Source: an uncultured Oscillospiraceae bacterium
GTDB taxonomy: Bacteria; Bacillota; Clostridia; Oscillospirales; Oscillospiraceae
Direction: 5' to 3'
DNA: 62,946 nt
Assembly (NCBI GenBank): GCA_900758315.1
Contig: CAAERF010000495.1
Location: 1 to 62,946 of the forward strand
Below are positions 8,843-15,632 of the stretch, in pieces. The notes below the pieces were generated by a model. The model saw only the letters and a program-made list of their open reading frames with translations. It was not told the DNA's origin and made no database searches. How positions within the stretch are numbered: position 1 is the stretch's first letter; the number at the start of each line of letters is the position of its first letter. The translations under genes were made by a program, and so were the position numbers.

Positions 8843-8871
8843 ATTCTAACAGAAAAAGGGAGGCAAGGCAA
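8843..8871 (-). promoter_or_regulatory. promoter of VWA paralogue 2, copy of the moxR promoter
   Basis: TTGCCT (8866-8871), a 17-nt spacer and TAGAAT (8843-8848) on the minus strand, followed by CAATTTTGAAC exactly as in front of moxR. The 181-nt leader down to the VWA2 start holds no recognisable riboswitch. Confidence 0.65.
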
Positions 8872-8935
8872 TAGAGGCCAAAACAGGATGGGGAGATTTT
8901 GTGGGTGGGTGGAGACTGGCAGTTATCCCAGCGTG

Positions 8936-10162
8936 TCAGCTCCGGACCATCAGCTTTTTCTTGGCCTGTTCCAGGCCGGACAAGGTCAGCTGGTACATGG
9001 GGAACAGGTCCGCGATGATGTCATAGGTCTTGCCCCAGTCGCCGAAGAAATTGTCTCGGGGTTTGGTGTAGGGGTTGAGCCACACCACATGCCGATAGCG
9101 GCGGTTCAGGTAGTTCAGCCAGTCCTGCCCGCAGTACCCTCTGTTTTTATAGGTGGGCTGAGGCGGATGATAGGTCAGGTCGCCCATATCCATGGTGGCG
9201 TCGCCCACCAGAATCACCCGGTAATCCTTGTCGCACTGTTTCAGCACGTCCAGAGTGTACTTCTCGTAGGGCTCCTCCAGGGTCGGGTTGGTGTACAGGA
9301 ACTCATCCAGACAGTTGTGGAAGTAGTACACCTTCAGATCCTTGAAGTGGTTGGAGCGGCTGACTGCCTGGAAGAGCCGGCTGCACAGCTGCCGGTAGGG
9401 GTCCATAGAGCCGCCGGAGTCCATCAGCAGCAACACCTTGATATTGTTGCGCCGGGGTTTCCGGTAGCGGATCTGGAGCAGTCCGCCCTTGCTGCAGGTG
9501 GCGTTGACGGTCTGTTCGATGTCGAATTCCTGCTCTGCGTCGTCCTGATTGGTGTACTGGCACAGCCGCCGGAAGGCCATCTGGAACTGGCGGATGCTGA
9601 GCACATTGTCCTCCCGGAAGTCCTTGAAGTTGCGTGGACCAGCCACTCTGAGGGCGGATTTGCTCATGGTAGTGCCGCCCACCCGGATGGCGTTGGGGTT
9701 GAAGCCGGCGTTGCCGAAAGGAGAGATGCCGTGGGTGCCCACATAGTGGACGCCGCCGTTGTGCTCCTTTTGCTGACGGGACAGGCGCCGGCGGAACTTC
9801 TCCTCAATCTGTTCCCGGGTGAGGTTTTTCATCTCCTCGGTGATGTCGTCGGCGTTTTTGCGGAGGATGCGGCCACCGTGCCGGCCCGGATCGTTCACCC
9901 ACTCCATGATCTGGTCTGAGATCTGATCCCGCAGCGCCTGGTCGCCATAGACGATGCCGTCCTGGAAATAGGTGGTGAACGCCTGCTGAAAGCTGTCGTA
10001 GTCCGACTCGGACTTGCAGAGGACGGCCCGGCACAGGTTGTAAAACCCGCTGACCGTAGCGCCATGCAGTCCCTTTTGAAGTCCCTCCATCAGAGTCAAC
10101 CATTCGGTAGTGGATACCTCCATTCCCTGAGCGCGCAGCTCATATAAAAACTGGTTAAACAT
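8936..10162 (-). CDS. VWA-domain protein, CoxE-like, paralogue 3
   Basis: Third paralogue, 408 residues. It has the same N-terminal region (EWLTLMEGLQKGLHGAT), the motif GTHGISPFGNAG near 142-153, a MIDAS of DSGGS at 248-252, and the tail LSGLEQAKKKLMVRS. It is closer in architecture to paralogue 1 than to paralogue 2. The gene follows the MarR-family regulator by 54 nt on the same strand, with GAGGTGATTCGGA before the ATG, and is probably co-transcribed with it. No ATPase lies in this unit, so it presumably borrows the MoxR protein encoded 2 kb away (inference). Confidence 0.87.
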   Translation of the reverse strand: MFNQFLYELRAQGMEVSTTEWLTLMEGLQKGLHGATVSGFYNLCRAVLCKSESDYDSFQQAFTTYFQDGIVYGDQALRDQISDQIMEWVNDPGRHGGRILRKNADDITEEMKNLTREQIEEKFRRRLSRQQKEHNGGVHYVGTHGISPFGNAGFNPNAIRVGGTTMSKSALRVAGPRNFKDFREDNVLSIRQFQMAFRRLCQYTNQDDAEQEFDIEQTVNATCSKGGLLQIRYRKPRRNNIKVLLLMDSGGSMDPYRQLCSRLFQAVSRSNHFKDLKVYYFHNCLDEFLYTNPTLEEPYEKYTLDVLKQCDKDYRVILVGDATMDMGDLTYHPPQPTYKNRGYCGQDWLNYLNRRYRHVVWLNPYTKPRDNFFGDWGKTYDIIADLFPMYQLTLSGLEQAKKKLMVRS

Positions 10163-10216
10163 TCCGAATCACCTCAATTTGTAATATCCGGTGGTTGTTC
10201 TGTCATTTTGACCCTG

Positions 10217-10651
10217 CTACGATCCGGCCAGCTGATCGATGCGCTCCAGCAGCTGCCACAGCACCGGAAGGGCTTCCTCACCGATGGCGGCCTGGGTCTC
10301 CGCCTGGAGGCGCTCCCAGATGACCATGCCCGCGGCGACGGACTGGGTTCCACGCTCACTCAGGCGAATGAGGTTGTTGCGTTTGGTCTCGCCCGGAACC
10401 TCTTCGACGAGATCCTTTTTCCGCAGTACCCCCAGATTTCGGATGATGGTTGTCCGGTCCAGCCGGGTGTACTGGGCCAGCTCACTTTTGTTGCAGGCCT
10501 CCAGCTGGGAGATGCTGACCAGCAGGAAAAACTGGTTTGCCGTCAGCTGGATTTCGGCAAGGGCCTCGTCGTAGTATTTGGTCAGGATATTTGCCGCGTG
10601 GCGGAAGTTGACGCAGTAGCAGGGACTGTGTACCGGTTGGATGTTTGCCAT
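10217..10651 (-). CDS. MarR-family transcriptional regulator
   Basis: A 144-residue winged-helix regulator. The DNA-binding segment is SELAQYTRLDRTTIIRNL, followed by a wing with RNNLIRLSERG. The N-terminal CYCVNFRHAANILTKYYDEAL is typical of MarR helix 1 and includes two Cys that could sense oxidants. The start is the ATG at 10651 (AGGAG 8 nt upstream); upstream in-frame residues have no ribosome site. It leads VWA paralogue 3, and two tandem palindromes at 10688-10713 sit at its promoter, suggesting autoregulation of both genes. Confidence 0.9.
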   Translation of the reverse strand: MANIQPVHSPCYCVNFRHAANILTKYYDEALAEIQLTANQFFLLVSISQLEACNKSELAQYTRLDRTTIIRNLGVLRKKDLVEEVPGETKRNNLIRLSERGTQSVAAGMVIWERLQAETQAAIGEEALPVLWQLLERIDQLAGS

Positions 10652-10687
10652 ATCGCTGCTCCTCTCTGCAGAAAGTTCGATGAATAT

Positions 10688-10742
10688 GTGTACTAGCACC
10701 TGTGCATATACACGTGATAGCGCGGAGATCCCCGTTTGTCAA
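10688..10742 (-). promoter_or_regulatory. marR-VWA3 promoter with two tandem GTG-N6-CAC palindromes
   Basis: On the minus strand TTGACA (10737-10742), 17 nt, TATCAC (10714-10719). Immediately downstream are two 12-bp sites of the form GTG-N6-CAC: 10702-10713 (GTGCATATACAC) and 10688-10699 (GTGTACTAGCAC), separated by 2 nt. Their position over the start site fits repression by the encoded MarR protein; binding itself is inference. Confidence 0.6.
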
Positions 10743-10898
10743 CCCCTGTTGGGGGTATTTTTTGCAAAAAAGGGCTTTCGGTCGGGGTCTGGCGGCGGTG
10801 CGGAGACGCCGTTCCTTTTTGTCTATTGTGCATGATGGAGGGGTGACATAATCGAAAAAGAAGGTAGAAAATTTATAAAACTTTTTTTGAAAAATCCC

Positions 10899-10927
10899 TT
10901 GACAGCCCTATAAGGGTATGCTATCAT
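10899..10927 (+). promoter_or_regulatory. strong SigA promoter of the duplicated-module RNA
   Basis: TTGACA (10899-10904), a 17-nt spacer and TATCAT (10922-10927). The -35 is perfect consensus and the -10 differs at two bases. Predicted start near 10934. An A/T-rich upstream stretch (10868-10890) could act as an UP element. This implies high expression of the transcript that follows. Confidence 0.8.
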
Positions 10928-10978
10928 GCAAGTACAGAAAGGAACCCGCCAACAGAAAGCAGCAGCCCGAAAGGATGG

Positions 10979-11095
10979 ATGCCTGATGATGACGAAGTTC
11001 ATTTCCCAAACCAAACTGCAATAGGAGGACAGTCCATTGAACAGCTGAAAACCCACTGGCAGTCTTCGCGGGAGCTGTCCGGTGAAGCACATTGA
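10979..11095 (+). CDS. possible 38-aa ORF in module 1 (doubtful)
   Basis: ATG-initiated frame beginning MPDDDEVHFPNQ and ending in SSRELSGEAH. The segment SIEQL...WQSS is also encoded in module 2, with one serine codon changed from TCT to AGT, which would be a synonymous two-base change. Module 2 has a TGA just upstream of that segment and no matching ATG. The weak Shine-Dalgarno (AAAGG, 4 nt from ATG) adds doubt. Equally well explained by RNA structure. Confidence 0.25.
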   Translation: MPDDDEVHFPNQTAIGGQSIEQLKTHWQSSRELSGEAH

Positions 11096-11155
11096 GTTTA
11101 TCCGCATTACCTACTTCAAGTTCTCTCACCTTTGGAGACAAGGAGGCGGTCCCAA

Positions 11156-11182
11156 ATGGCACTGGTTCTGAAACTGATTTGA
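11156..11182 (+). CDS. micropeptide MALVLKLI, module 1
   Basis: An 8-codon ORF with an excellent ribosome site (AAGGAGG, about 9 nt before ATG). The peptide is short, hydrophobic and has one lysine. The second module encodes exactly the same eight residues; the only difference is the third codon (CTG here, CTT there), a silent change. No function is assigned; a leader peptide or membrane-active micropeptide are both possible. Confidence 0.45.
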   Translation: MALVLKLI

Positions 11183-11472
11183 GCACAGGTTGGAAAGGGG
11201 ATGGTTCCAAAGTACAATCCAGTTATCAGCCGATGAGGTTTGATCCCCCGCAGTCGGCGCAGTGACACAGGAAGTGGATCACGGGAGTTTGCACGAAAGG
11301 GTGATACCCATGGTACAAGCGAGAATCCCACCGCAAGTCTGACAAGGAGGACGGTCCATTGAACAGCTGAACGCCTGCTGGCAGAGTTCGTCGGCGCTGT
11401 TCCAGCGAAAGGCATTGTGTTAGCCGCAGTTCCTAATCAGTTTCCCCATCGAGCAGAAGGAGGAGAGCCGAA

Positions 11473-11499
11473 ATGGCACTTGTTCTGAAACTGATTTGA
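11473..11499 (+). CDS. micropeptide MALVLKLI, module 2
   Basis: Second copy of the 8-codon ORF, preceded by AAGGAGG about 9 nt from the ATG. Its tail GAAACTGATT is exactly complementary to AATCAGTTTC at 11434-11443, so the ORF can be closed in a hairpin that also encloses its ribosome site. That pairing is not matched in module 1. Confidence 0.45.
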   Translation: MALVLKLI

Positions 11500-11649
11500 G
11501 TATCGGTCAGAAAGGGGATGATTCCAAAGTGCAACTTACAGTCAGCCGACTTTCAGGAACGGTGACTGGTCGGTGAAGTGAAATCACACCGAATTCAAGC
11601 AAATTTGAAAGGGGGCATGGGATTCCATGAAACTCGACTTTAAAGCAGA

Positions 11650-11704
11650 ACAGAAATGACCCGGTTCCACGGTAGGTAGGAATCGGGTCATTTCTGTTTT
11701 GTTT
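11650..11704 (+). terminator. strong intrinsic terminator of the duplicated-module RNA
   Basis: A 19-bp stem with one G-T pair (ACAGAAATGACCCGGTTCC with GGAATCGGGTCATTTCTGT), a 10-nt loop and a TTTTGTTT tail. Confidence 0.92.
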
Positions 11705-11717
11705 GAAAGAGGTAACG

Positions 11718-11750
11718 AAAAGGAGCTGGCGCTTGCCAACTCCTTTTTTT
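11718..11750. terminator. bidirectional terminator between the RNA and the DUF815 gene
   Basis: Stem AAAGGAGCTGGC/GCCAACTCCTTT with a GCTT loop. It has seven T residues on the plus side and a shorter TTTT on the minus side, where it would serve the DUF815 gene. Confidence 0.75.
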
Positions 11751-11755
11751 GACGG

Positions 11756-12961
11756 TTAAACCTGTGCCGTCAGCAAACTGGCGGCGAATTGGAGAGCCGA
11801 CCGGGGACTCCGGCTGGTGTGACGGGCCTCCCAGCGCACAGCGGCCTTTTTCAGATCCTCGGGCTCCATGACCACGCCCTTGCTGACCGCCATCTCCACA
11901 GCCATCTCGATAAACTGAGGCTTGGTCAGCTCGGAGTAGAGCACCCGCAGGCCGAACCGGTCCGCCAGAGAGGTCTTGTCCTGGATGGTCTCGCTGGCGT
12001 CGATCTCGTCACCGTTTCGGTCGGAGAAGTTCTGACGCACCAGATGGCGGCGGTTAGAGGTGCAGTATATCGCCACATTGTCGGGACGGGGTTCCAGGCT
12101 GCCCTCCAAAATGGTTTTCAGAGAGGAGAAGGTCCGGTCCTCCTTGTCGAAGGCCAGATCGTCGATGAAGATGATAAACTTCTGAGGCCGGTGGGCCAGA
12201 TCCCGCACCAGCTGCGGGATGTCGCACAGCTCTTCCTTCTGCACTTCGATGAGCCGCAGATTTTCGAAGCCCTGAATGCCCAGCAGACCCTTGACCGTAG
12301 CGGATTTGCCTGTGCCGGACATGCCGTAGAGCAGTACATTGTTGACCTGCTTGCCGGCCACCAGCAGGCGAGTGTTCTCAATCACCTGATTGCGCTGGCG
12401 CTCGTAACCCAGGAAGGCGTCCTCAGGCACGAAGTCGGGATGGGGAACCGGGTGCAGCTCACCGCCCTGCCACACAAAGGCGTGATACCGGGAGAACAGG
12501 CCGCAGCCATTGACGCGGTAAAATTCAGTCAGCTCCTCAAAGGTGGGTAGAATACCGGATTTCCACTCGGGCAGCTGCGCGGCGGCCTCCTGCCAGGATT
12601 GGGGCAGCTGAGCGGCCAGTTCCGACTTAAGCTCTGCCGGGTCCAAGGCCGCTAGATGGGCAAATACCGCCACATCCCGTCGGGCCGCCTGGGTCAGGCA
12701 ATCGGTCGCCTGATGGCGGGCCACGGCCTCCGCGTAAGGAGCGCTGCCGTAGCGGAGCTGATCGGTGAGATAGCTGCAAAAGCTGTCATAGCCCGCCTGA
12801 GCCAGGGCATAGAAAGCGGCGGAGTAGGCCTCCAGCCCTTCCTCGCCGGATGTACGCTCCAGGGCGCGGAACAGGTCCCGCAGAGCGGCCACCGGCGGCA
12901 GTTCCAACAGGTTTCGGTATACGGATACGCCGGCGAGTGCGGCGGAAAATGCGTTGTTCAT
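11756..12961 (-). CDS. DUF815-family ATP-binding protein
   Basis: A 401-residue P-loop ATPase of the DUF815 type. A helical N-terminal half (1-180) precedes an AAA-like domain with Walker A GMSGTGKS at 213-220 and Walker B FIIFIDDLAFD about 45 residues later. Further on are YCTSNRRH, resembling sensor 1, and a C-terminal helical lid (SRSPRSALQFAASLLT). The family is widespread in Firmicutes and its role is unsettled. The gene is monocistronic, convergent with the duplicated-module RNA, and starts at ATG with GAGG 7 nt upstream. Confidence 0.9.
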   Translation of the reverse strand: MNNAFSAALAGVSVYRNLLELPPVAALRDLFRALERTSGEEGLEAYSAAFYALAQAGYDSFCSYLTDQLRYGSAPYAEAVARHQATDCLTQAARRDVAVFAHLAALDPAELKSELAAQLPQSWQEAAAQLPEWKSGILPTFEELTEFYRVNGCGLFSRYHAFVWQGGELHPVPHPDFVPEDAFLGYERQRNQVIENTRLLVAGKQVNNVLLYGMSGTGKSATVKGLLGIQGFENLRLIEVQKEELCDIPQLVRDLAHRPQKFIIFIDDLAFDKEDRTFSSLKTILEGSLEPRPDNVAIYCTSNRRHLVRQNFSDRNGDEIDASETIQDKTSLADRFGLRVLYSELTKPQFIEMAVEMAVSKGVVMEPEDLKKAAVRWEARHTSRSPRSALQFAASLLTAQV

Positions 12962-13015
12962 GGTGATTCCTCTATTTCTCTGTACGGGCAGCGTTCCAGC
13001 GCCGTCCCTGTCACA

Positions 13016-13483
13016 TTAGTGGGATTGGTCGGCGCTGACCGACTCCGGCAGGCTCAGCTGAATGGTCTGGGTGACGCTGTTCTGCTCTTTGTCGTCGGCG
13101 AGGGACCAGGCAGTGATGGTGATGTCCAGCGCACAGCTCTCGGTGCAGTTGGCCAGAATATCCCACTCCTCCTTCTGACCGGGCTGGAGCTTTGCTGACT
13201 CATAAAGGGTCTTGCCGTCCACGGCCAGGGTGTAGACAAAGGCAAATTCATTTTTCTCACTGTTGGAGAGGGTGAGAGTGTGATTTTTCTCCGTCACCTT
13301 TTTGTCCGTAAAACGGGGATAGCTGGCATAGGCCTCCTCGACCTGTTCCACCTTGGCGGACGAAGCCGAACCTTCTGCACTTCCGCTTCCGGTCCCGCCG
13401 CCGCAACCGGTCAGCATTCCCAGCAGCAGCGCCAGTGCGGTCATCCCTGTGCCAATTTGCATCAACTTGTTTTGTACGGACAT
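13016..13483 (-). CDS. putative lipoprotein of unknown function
   Basis: A 155-residue exported lipoprotein. After the signal peptide the lipobox LTGC is followed by a Gly/Ser/Ala-rich linker, then a compact beta-rich domain (KNHTLTLSNSEKNEF..., QPGQKEEWDILANCTESCALDIT) that may be Ig-like, with two Cys close together (CTESC). I start at the ATG at 13483: an AAAGGAG lies 10 nt upstream and this places the hydrophobic stretch correctly; upstream in-frame codons lack a ribosome site. Role unknown. Confidence 0.75.
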   Translation of the reverse strand: MSVQNKLMQIGTGMTALALLLGMLTGCGGGTGSGSAEGSASSAKVEQVEEAYASYPRFTDKKVTEKNHTLTLSNSEKNEFAFVYTLAVDGKTLYESAKLQPGQKEEWDILANCTESCALDITITAWSLADDKEQNSVTQTIQLSLPESVSADQSH

Positions 13484-13604
13484 AGTCGGCCAACTCCTTT
13501 TCTCGATCGGTTCGTTTGGTCTGATACGGTTTCGATTATAGCGGATTTTTCCACAGAATACAATGGCGGAGCGCACAAATCTGTGGAGGTGTCAGGTGGT
13601 TCGA

Positions 13605-13633
13605 TTGACGGTGTTTTAATCCTCTGATACAAT
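13605..13633 (+). promoter_or_regulatory. promoter of the S4-domain gene
   Basis: TTGACG (13605-13610), a 17-nt spacer and TACAAT (13628-13633), 46 nt before the start codon. Confidence 0.7.
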
Positions 13634-13678
13634 AAGGTTACTTTTTCGAAGGAAATTCGATCACAGTGGGGGCACCGT

Positions 13679-14473
13679 ATGAATCAGACAGAGCTTTGTA
13701 ATCAACTGGCCCGGTCCGCCGAGGACCGATTGCTGCTGCGCCGGGTACTGGACCAGGCGGTGGCGGCGGAGCGGAAGTGTATTCCCTGCCGCACCCACTT
13801 TCTCTCACCCCGGGAGGTGGCGCTGGCCCGGCAGCTGGTGTCCGCTCTGGGCGTACCGTCCCACCGGTTCGACGGCGGCTATCCGGAGGCAGAGCGGCAG
13901 GTCTGCGTCTTTCTGCCGGACTGGCTGGAGCCCGAGGACTGCACCGCTGAGTACATCGGCGTTACGGCGCTCCGTGCCACCTGGTACCAGGGCGAATCCC
14001 TCAGCCACCGGGACCTGCTGGGGTCCCTGATGGGGCTGGGGGTCCGACGGGAGATGGTAGGGGATCTGCTGGTGGCGGAGCACAGCTGTGACTGTCTGCT
14101 GCTGCCAGAGCTGGTCCCATTTCTTCTGCAAAACTGGACCCAGGCAGGGCGGAGCAAGCTGAAGGTGGCGCAGATTCCGCTGGAGCAGGTGGAGGTGCCC
14201 ATCGTGGCCCGGAAGACCATACGGGATACCGTCTCATCCCTGCGGCTGGACGCAGTGGCCGCTTCGGGCTTCGGCACCAGCCGGGCCAAGATGGCCGAGG
14301 CCATCTCCAGCGGCCGGGTGACGCTGAACTATCTGGAGTGTACCCGCCCGGACCATCCGGTGTCGGAGGGAGACGGTATTGCCTGCCGGGGCATGGGGAA
14401 GTGCCGGCTGGTCACCGTAGGTGGCCGCAGCCGGAAGGGCCGCATCAATATCACCATAGACCGTTATATTTAA
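13679..14473 (+). CDS. YlmH-like S4 RNA-binding protein
   Basis: A 264-residue protein of the YlmH/RqcP2 type. The N-terminal half contains CIPCRTHFLSPRE and the family's GGYPEAERQVCVFLPD segment. The C-terminal S4 domain (about residues 185-250) includes RLDAVAASGFGTSRAKMAEAI and VTLNYLECTRPDHPVSEGD. YlmH relatives bind ribosomal particles and take part in ribosome-associated quality control or division-cluster function. Here the gene is away from the dcw/ylm cluster and is followed 14 nt later by the DUF896 gene, probably as one transcript. Confidence 0.9.
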   Translation: MNQTELCNQLARSAEDRLLLRRVLDQAVAAERKCIPCRTHFLSPREVALARQLVSALGVPSHRFDGGYPEAERQVCVFLPDWLEPEDCTAEYIGVTALRATWYQGESLSHRDLLGSLMGLGVRREMVGDLLVAEHSCDCLLLPELVPFLLQNWTQAGRSKLKVAQIPLEQVEVPIVARKTIRDTVSSLRLDAVAASGFGTSRAKMAEAISSGRVTLNYLECTRPDHPVSEGDGIACRGMGKCRLVTVGGRSRKGRINITIDRYI

Positions 14474-14487
14474 GGGAGGTACCAATT

Positions 14488-14712
14488 ATGCCCGTAACCA
14501 AAGAACAGATCGACCGGATCAACCAGCTGGCCCGGAAGTCCAAGGCGGAGGGCTTGACGCCCGAGGAGAAAGAGGAACAGGCCAAGCTGCGGCGGCTGTA
14601 CATCGACTCGGTGAAGGCGTCGCTGGTGGGACAGCTGGAGAACACCTATATCGTGGACGAGAAGGGAAACAAGCGCAAGCTGCCCCGCAAGAACCCCACC
14701 CGTCCTCAGTGA
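14488..14712 (+). CDS. DUF896 (YnzC-like) small protein
   Basis: A 74-residue, highly charged two-helix protein with the family pattern: IDRINQLARKSKAEGLTPEE near the start, then EQAKLRRLYIDSVKASL. GGGAGGT lies 8 nt before the ATG. Function is not known in the family, although B. subtilis YnzC is LexA-regulated; no LexA box is visible here. Confidence 0.93.
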   Translation: MPVTKEQIDRINQLARKSKAEGLTPEEKEEQAKLRRLYIDSVKASLVGQLENTYIVDEKGNKRKLPRKNPTRPQ

Positions 14713-14730
14713 TGCGCGACGTTAAAATAT

Positions 14731-14782
14731 TATCGTTTTTCGATAAAAAATAGTTGACAAAGATAATGCGCTCTGGTATTCT
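14731..14782 (+). promoter_or_regulatory. promoter and TATCG-N5-CGATA operator of the DUF2975-HTH pair
   Basis: TTGACA (14754-14759), 17 nt, TATTCT (14777-14782). Eight bases upstream of the -35 lies the inverted repeat TATCG-TTTTT-CGATA (14731-14745). Its position and symmetry suggest it is the site of the small HTH protein encoded second in this operon; that assignment is inference. Confidence 0.7.
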
Positions 14783-14867
14783 AGCCTCGTGAGGAGGAAG
14801 CGCCGGTCCGGAGGGCCTTTTCTCCCGAAGAACTGACCTGTTTTCCTGACGAAAGGAGCTTTGTGCT

Positions 14868-15350
14868 ATGAATTCCAACGAGAAAATCCGCAGACTGCAA
14901 AAAAACAGCCGCGTCACCTTTGTCGTACTCACCGTCCTCCAGGTCCTGCTGGCAGTGGCCGCTGTAGGCGTGGTCCTGGCCGGGATCTGTTATGCTGAGA
15001 CCTTTGCCGGGATACTGAACCAGCTGTTCAGCGGCGTGGCCCGGGAGCTCCTCACCACCGGAACCTTGGTGTTCCTGATCCTCTGCGTGGTGGTGAAGCT
15101 GGCCCTGTACTTCGCCGTGCTCACCCTGGCCGGACGGATGTTCCGGGACTTCAGCCGGGAGGACTCGCCCTTCCGCCAGATTCACGTCCGGCGGATGCGC
15201 TGGATCGCCCTGCTGATCTTTGTGGCGTCCTTTATCAACCTGTTCAGTATGCAGATCACCAGCTGGATTGCTGCTCTGCTGATCTGGTGCGTGTCCATTG
15301 TCTTTGACTACGGCTGCCAGCTCCAGCAGGAGTCCGACGAAACCCTGTAA
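14868..15350 (+). CDS. DUF2975 membrane protein
   Basis: A 160-residue protein with four predicted transmembrane helices (about 18-42, 62-86, 108-126, 128-146) and an Arg-rich start. DUF2975 proteins are nearly always encoded directly before a short Xre-type HTH protein, as here (12-nt gap). The pair behaves like a membrane-linked regulatory module of unknown input. AAAGGAG precedes the ATG. Confidence 0.9.
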   Translation: MNSNEKIRRLQKNSRVTFVVLTVLQVLLAVAAVGVVLAGICYAETFAGILNQLFSGVARELLTTGTLVFLILCVVVKLALYFAVLTLAGRMFRDFSREDSPFRQIHVRRMRWIALLIFVASFINLFSMQITSWIAALLIWCVSIVFDYGCQLQQESDETL

Positions 15351-15362
15351 AGGAGGTGCGGT

Positions 15363-15575
15363 ATGGCAATTATTCTGCGCCTGGACCGCGTGATGGCAGA
15401 TCGGAAGATGAGCCTGAACCAGCTCTCAGAGCGGGTGGGAGTCACCAACGTGAATCTGTCCAAGCTCAAGACCGGCAAGGTCAGCGCGATCCGTTTTTCC
15501 ACCCTCAACGCCATCTGTGCTGCTCTGGACTGCCAGCCCGGTGATATTCTGGAGTATCAGCCTGACGAGGCGTAA
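15363..15575 (+). CDS. short Xre/YozG-type HTH regulator
   Basis: A 70-residue helix-turn-helix protein that is essentially the DNA-binding domain alone: RLDRVMADRKMSLNQLSERV, then VTNVNLSKLKTGKVSAIRFS, ending in LDCQPGDILEYQPDEA, as in the YozG group. A GGAGGT sits 6 nt before the ATG. It probably binds the dyad at 14731-14745 and controls its own operon with the DUF2975 protein. Confidence 0.92.
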   Translation: MAIILRLDRVMADRKMSLNQLSERVGVTNVNLSKLKTGKVSAIRFSTLNAICAALDCQPGDILEYQPDEA

Positions 15576-15632
15576 CATGAAACCGTATAACAGCGCCGGT
15601 AGCCACTGGCGAGAGAGAAAGGAAGATCAACT

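Larger units (their letters stand above)
10934..11700 (+). ncRNA. unrecognised ~770-nt transcript with a tandemly duplicated ~320-nt module (structured RNA and/or micropeptide RNA)
   Basis: No ordinary gene fits here, yet a consensus promoter and a very stable terminator bracket the region. Two homologous modules run about 11004-11325 and 11326-11645. Shared blocks are GGAGGAC-R-GTCCATTGAACAG at 11024 and 11346, AATGGCACT/TGGTTCTGAAACTG at 11155 and 11472, AAAGGGGATG at 11193 and 11511, and TCAGCCGA at 11226 and 11542. Hairpins are kept in both copies: ACAGC/GCTGT stems around an inner CCC:GGG in copy 1 and GCC:GGC in copy 2 (a swapped base pair), GCCGAY/GTCGGY, and GTG-GAT-CAC versus GTGA-AA-TCAC. 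Each copy also holds an 8-codon ORF. I do not recognise a known family. Long antisense ORFs over the region look like repeat shadows. Confidence 0.65.

Noticed and set aside
10908..11415. Two overlapping ~100-codon antisense ORFs (10908-11210 and 11116-11415) across the duplicated RNA, both with AVQWTVLL
   Set aside because: The shared residues simply reflect the duplicated DNA. The frames lack ribosome sites, run against the strong promoter and cross the stop-rich sense structure. Treated as shadows of the repeat.
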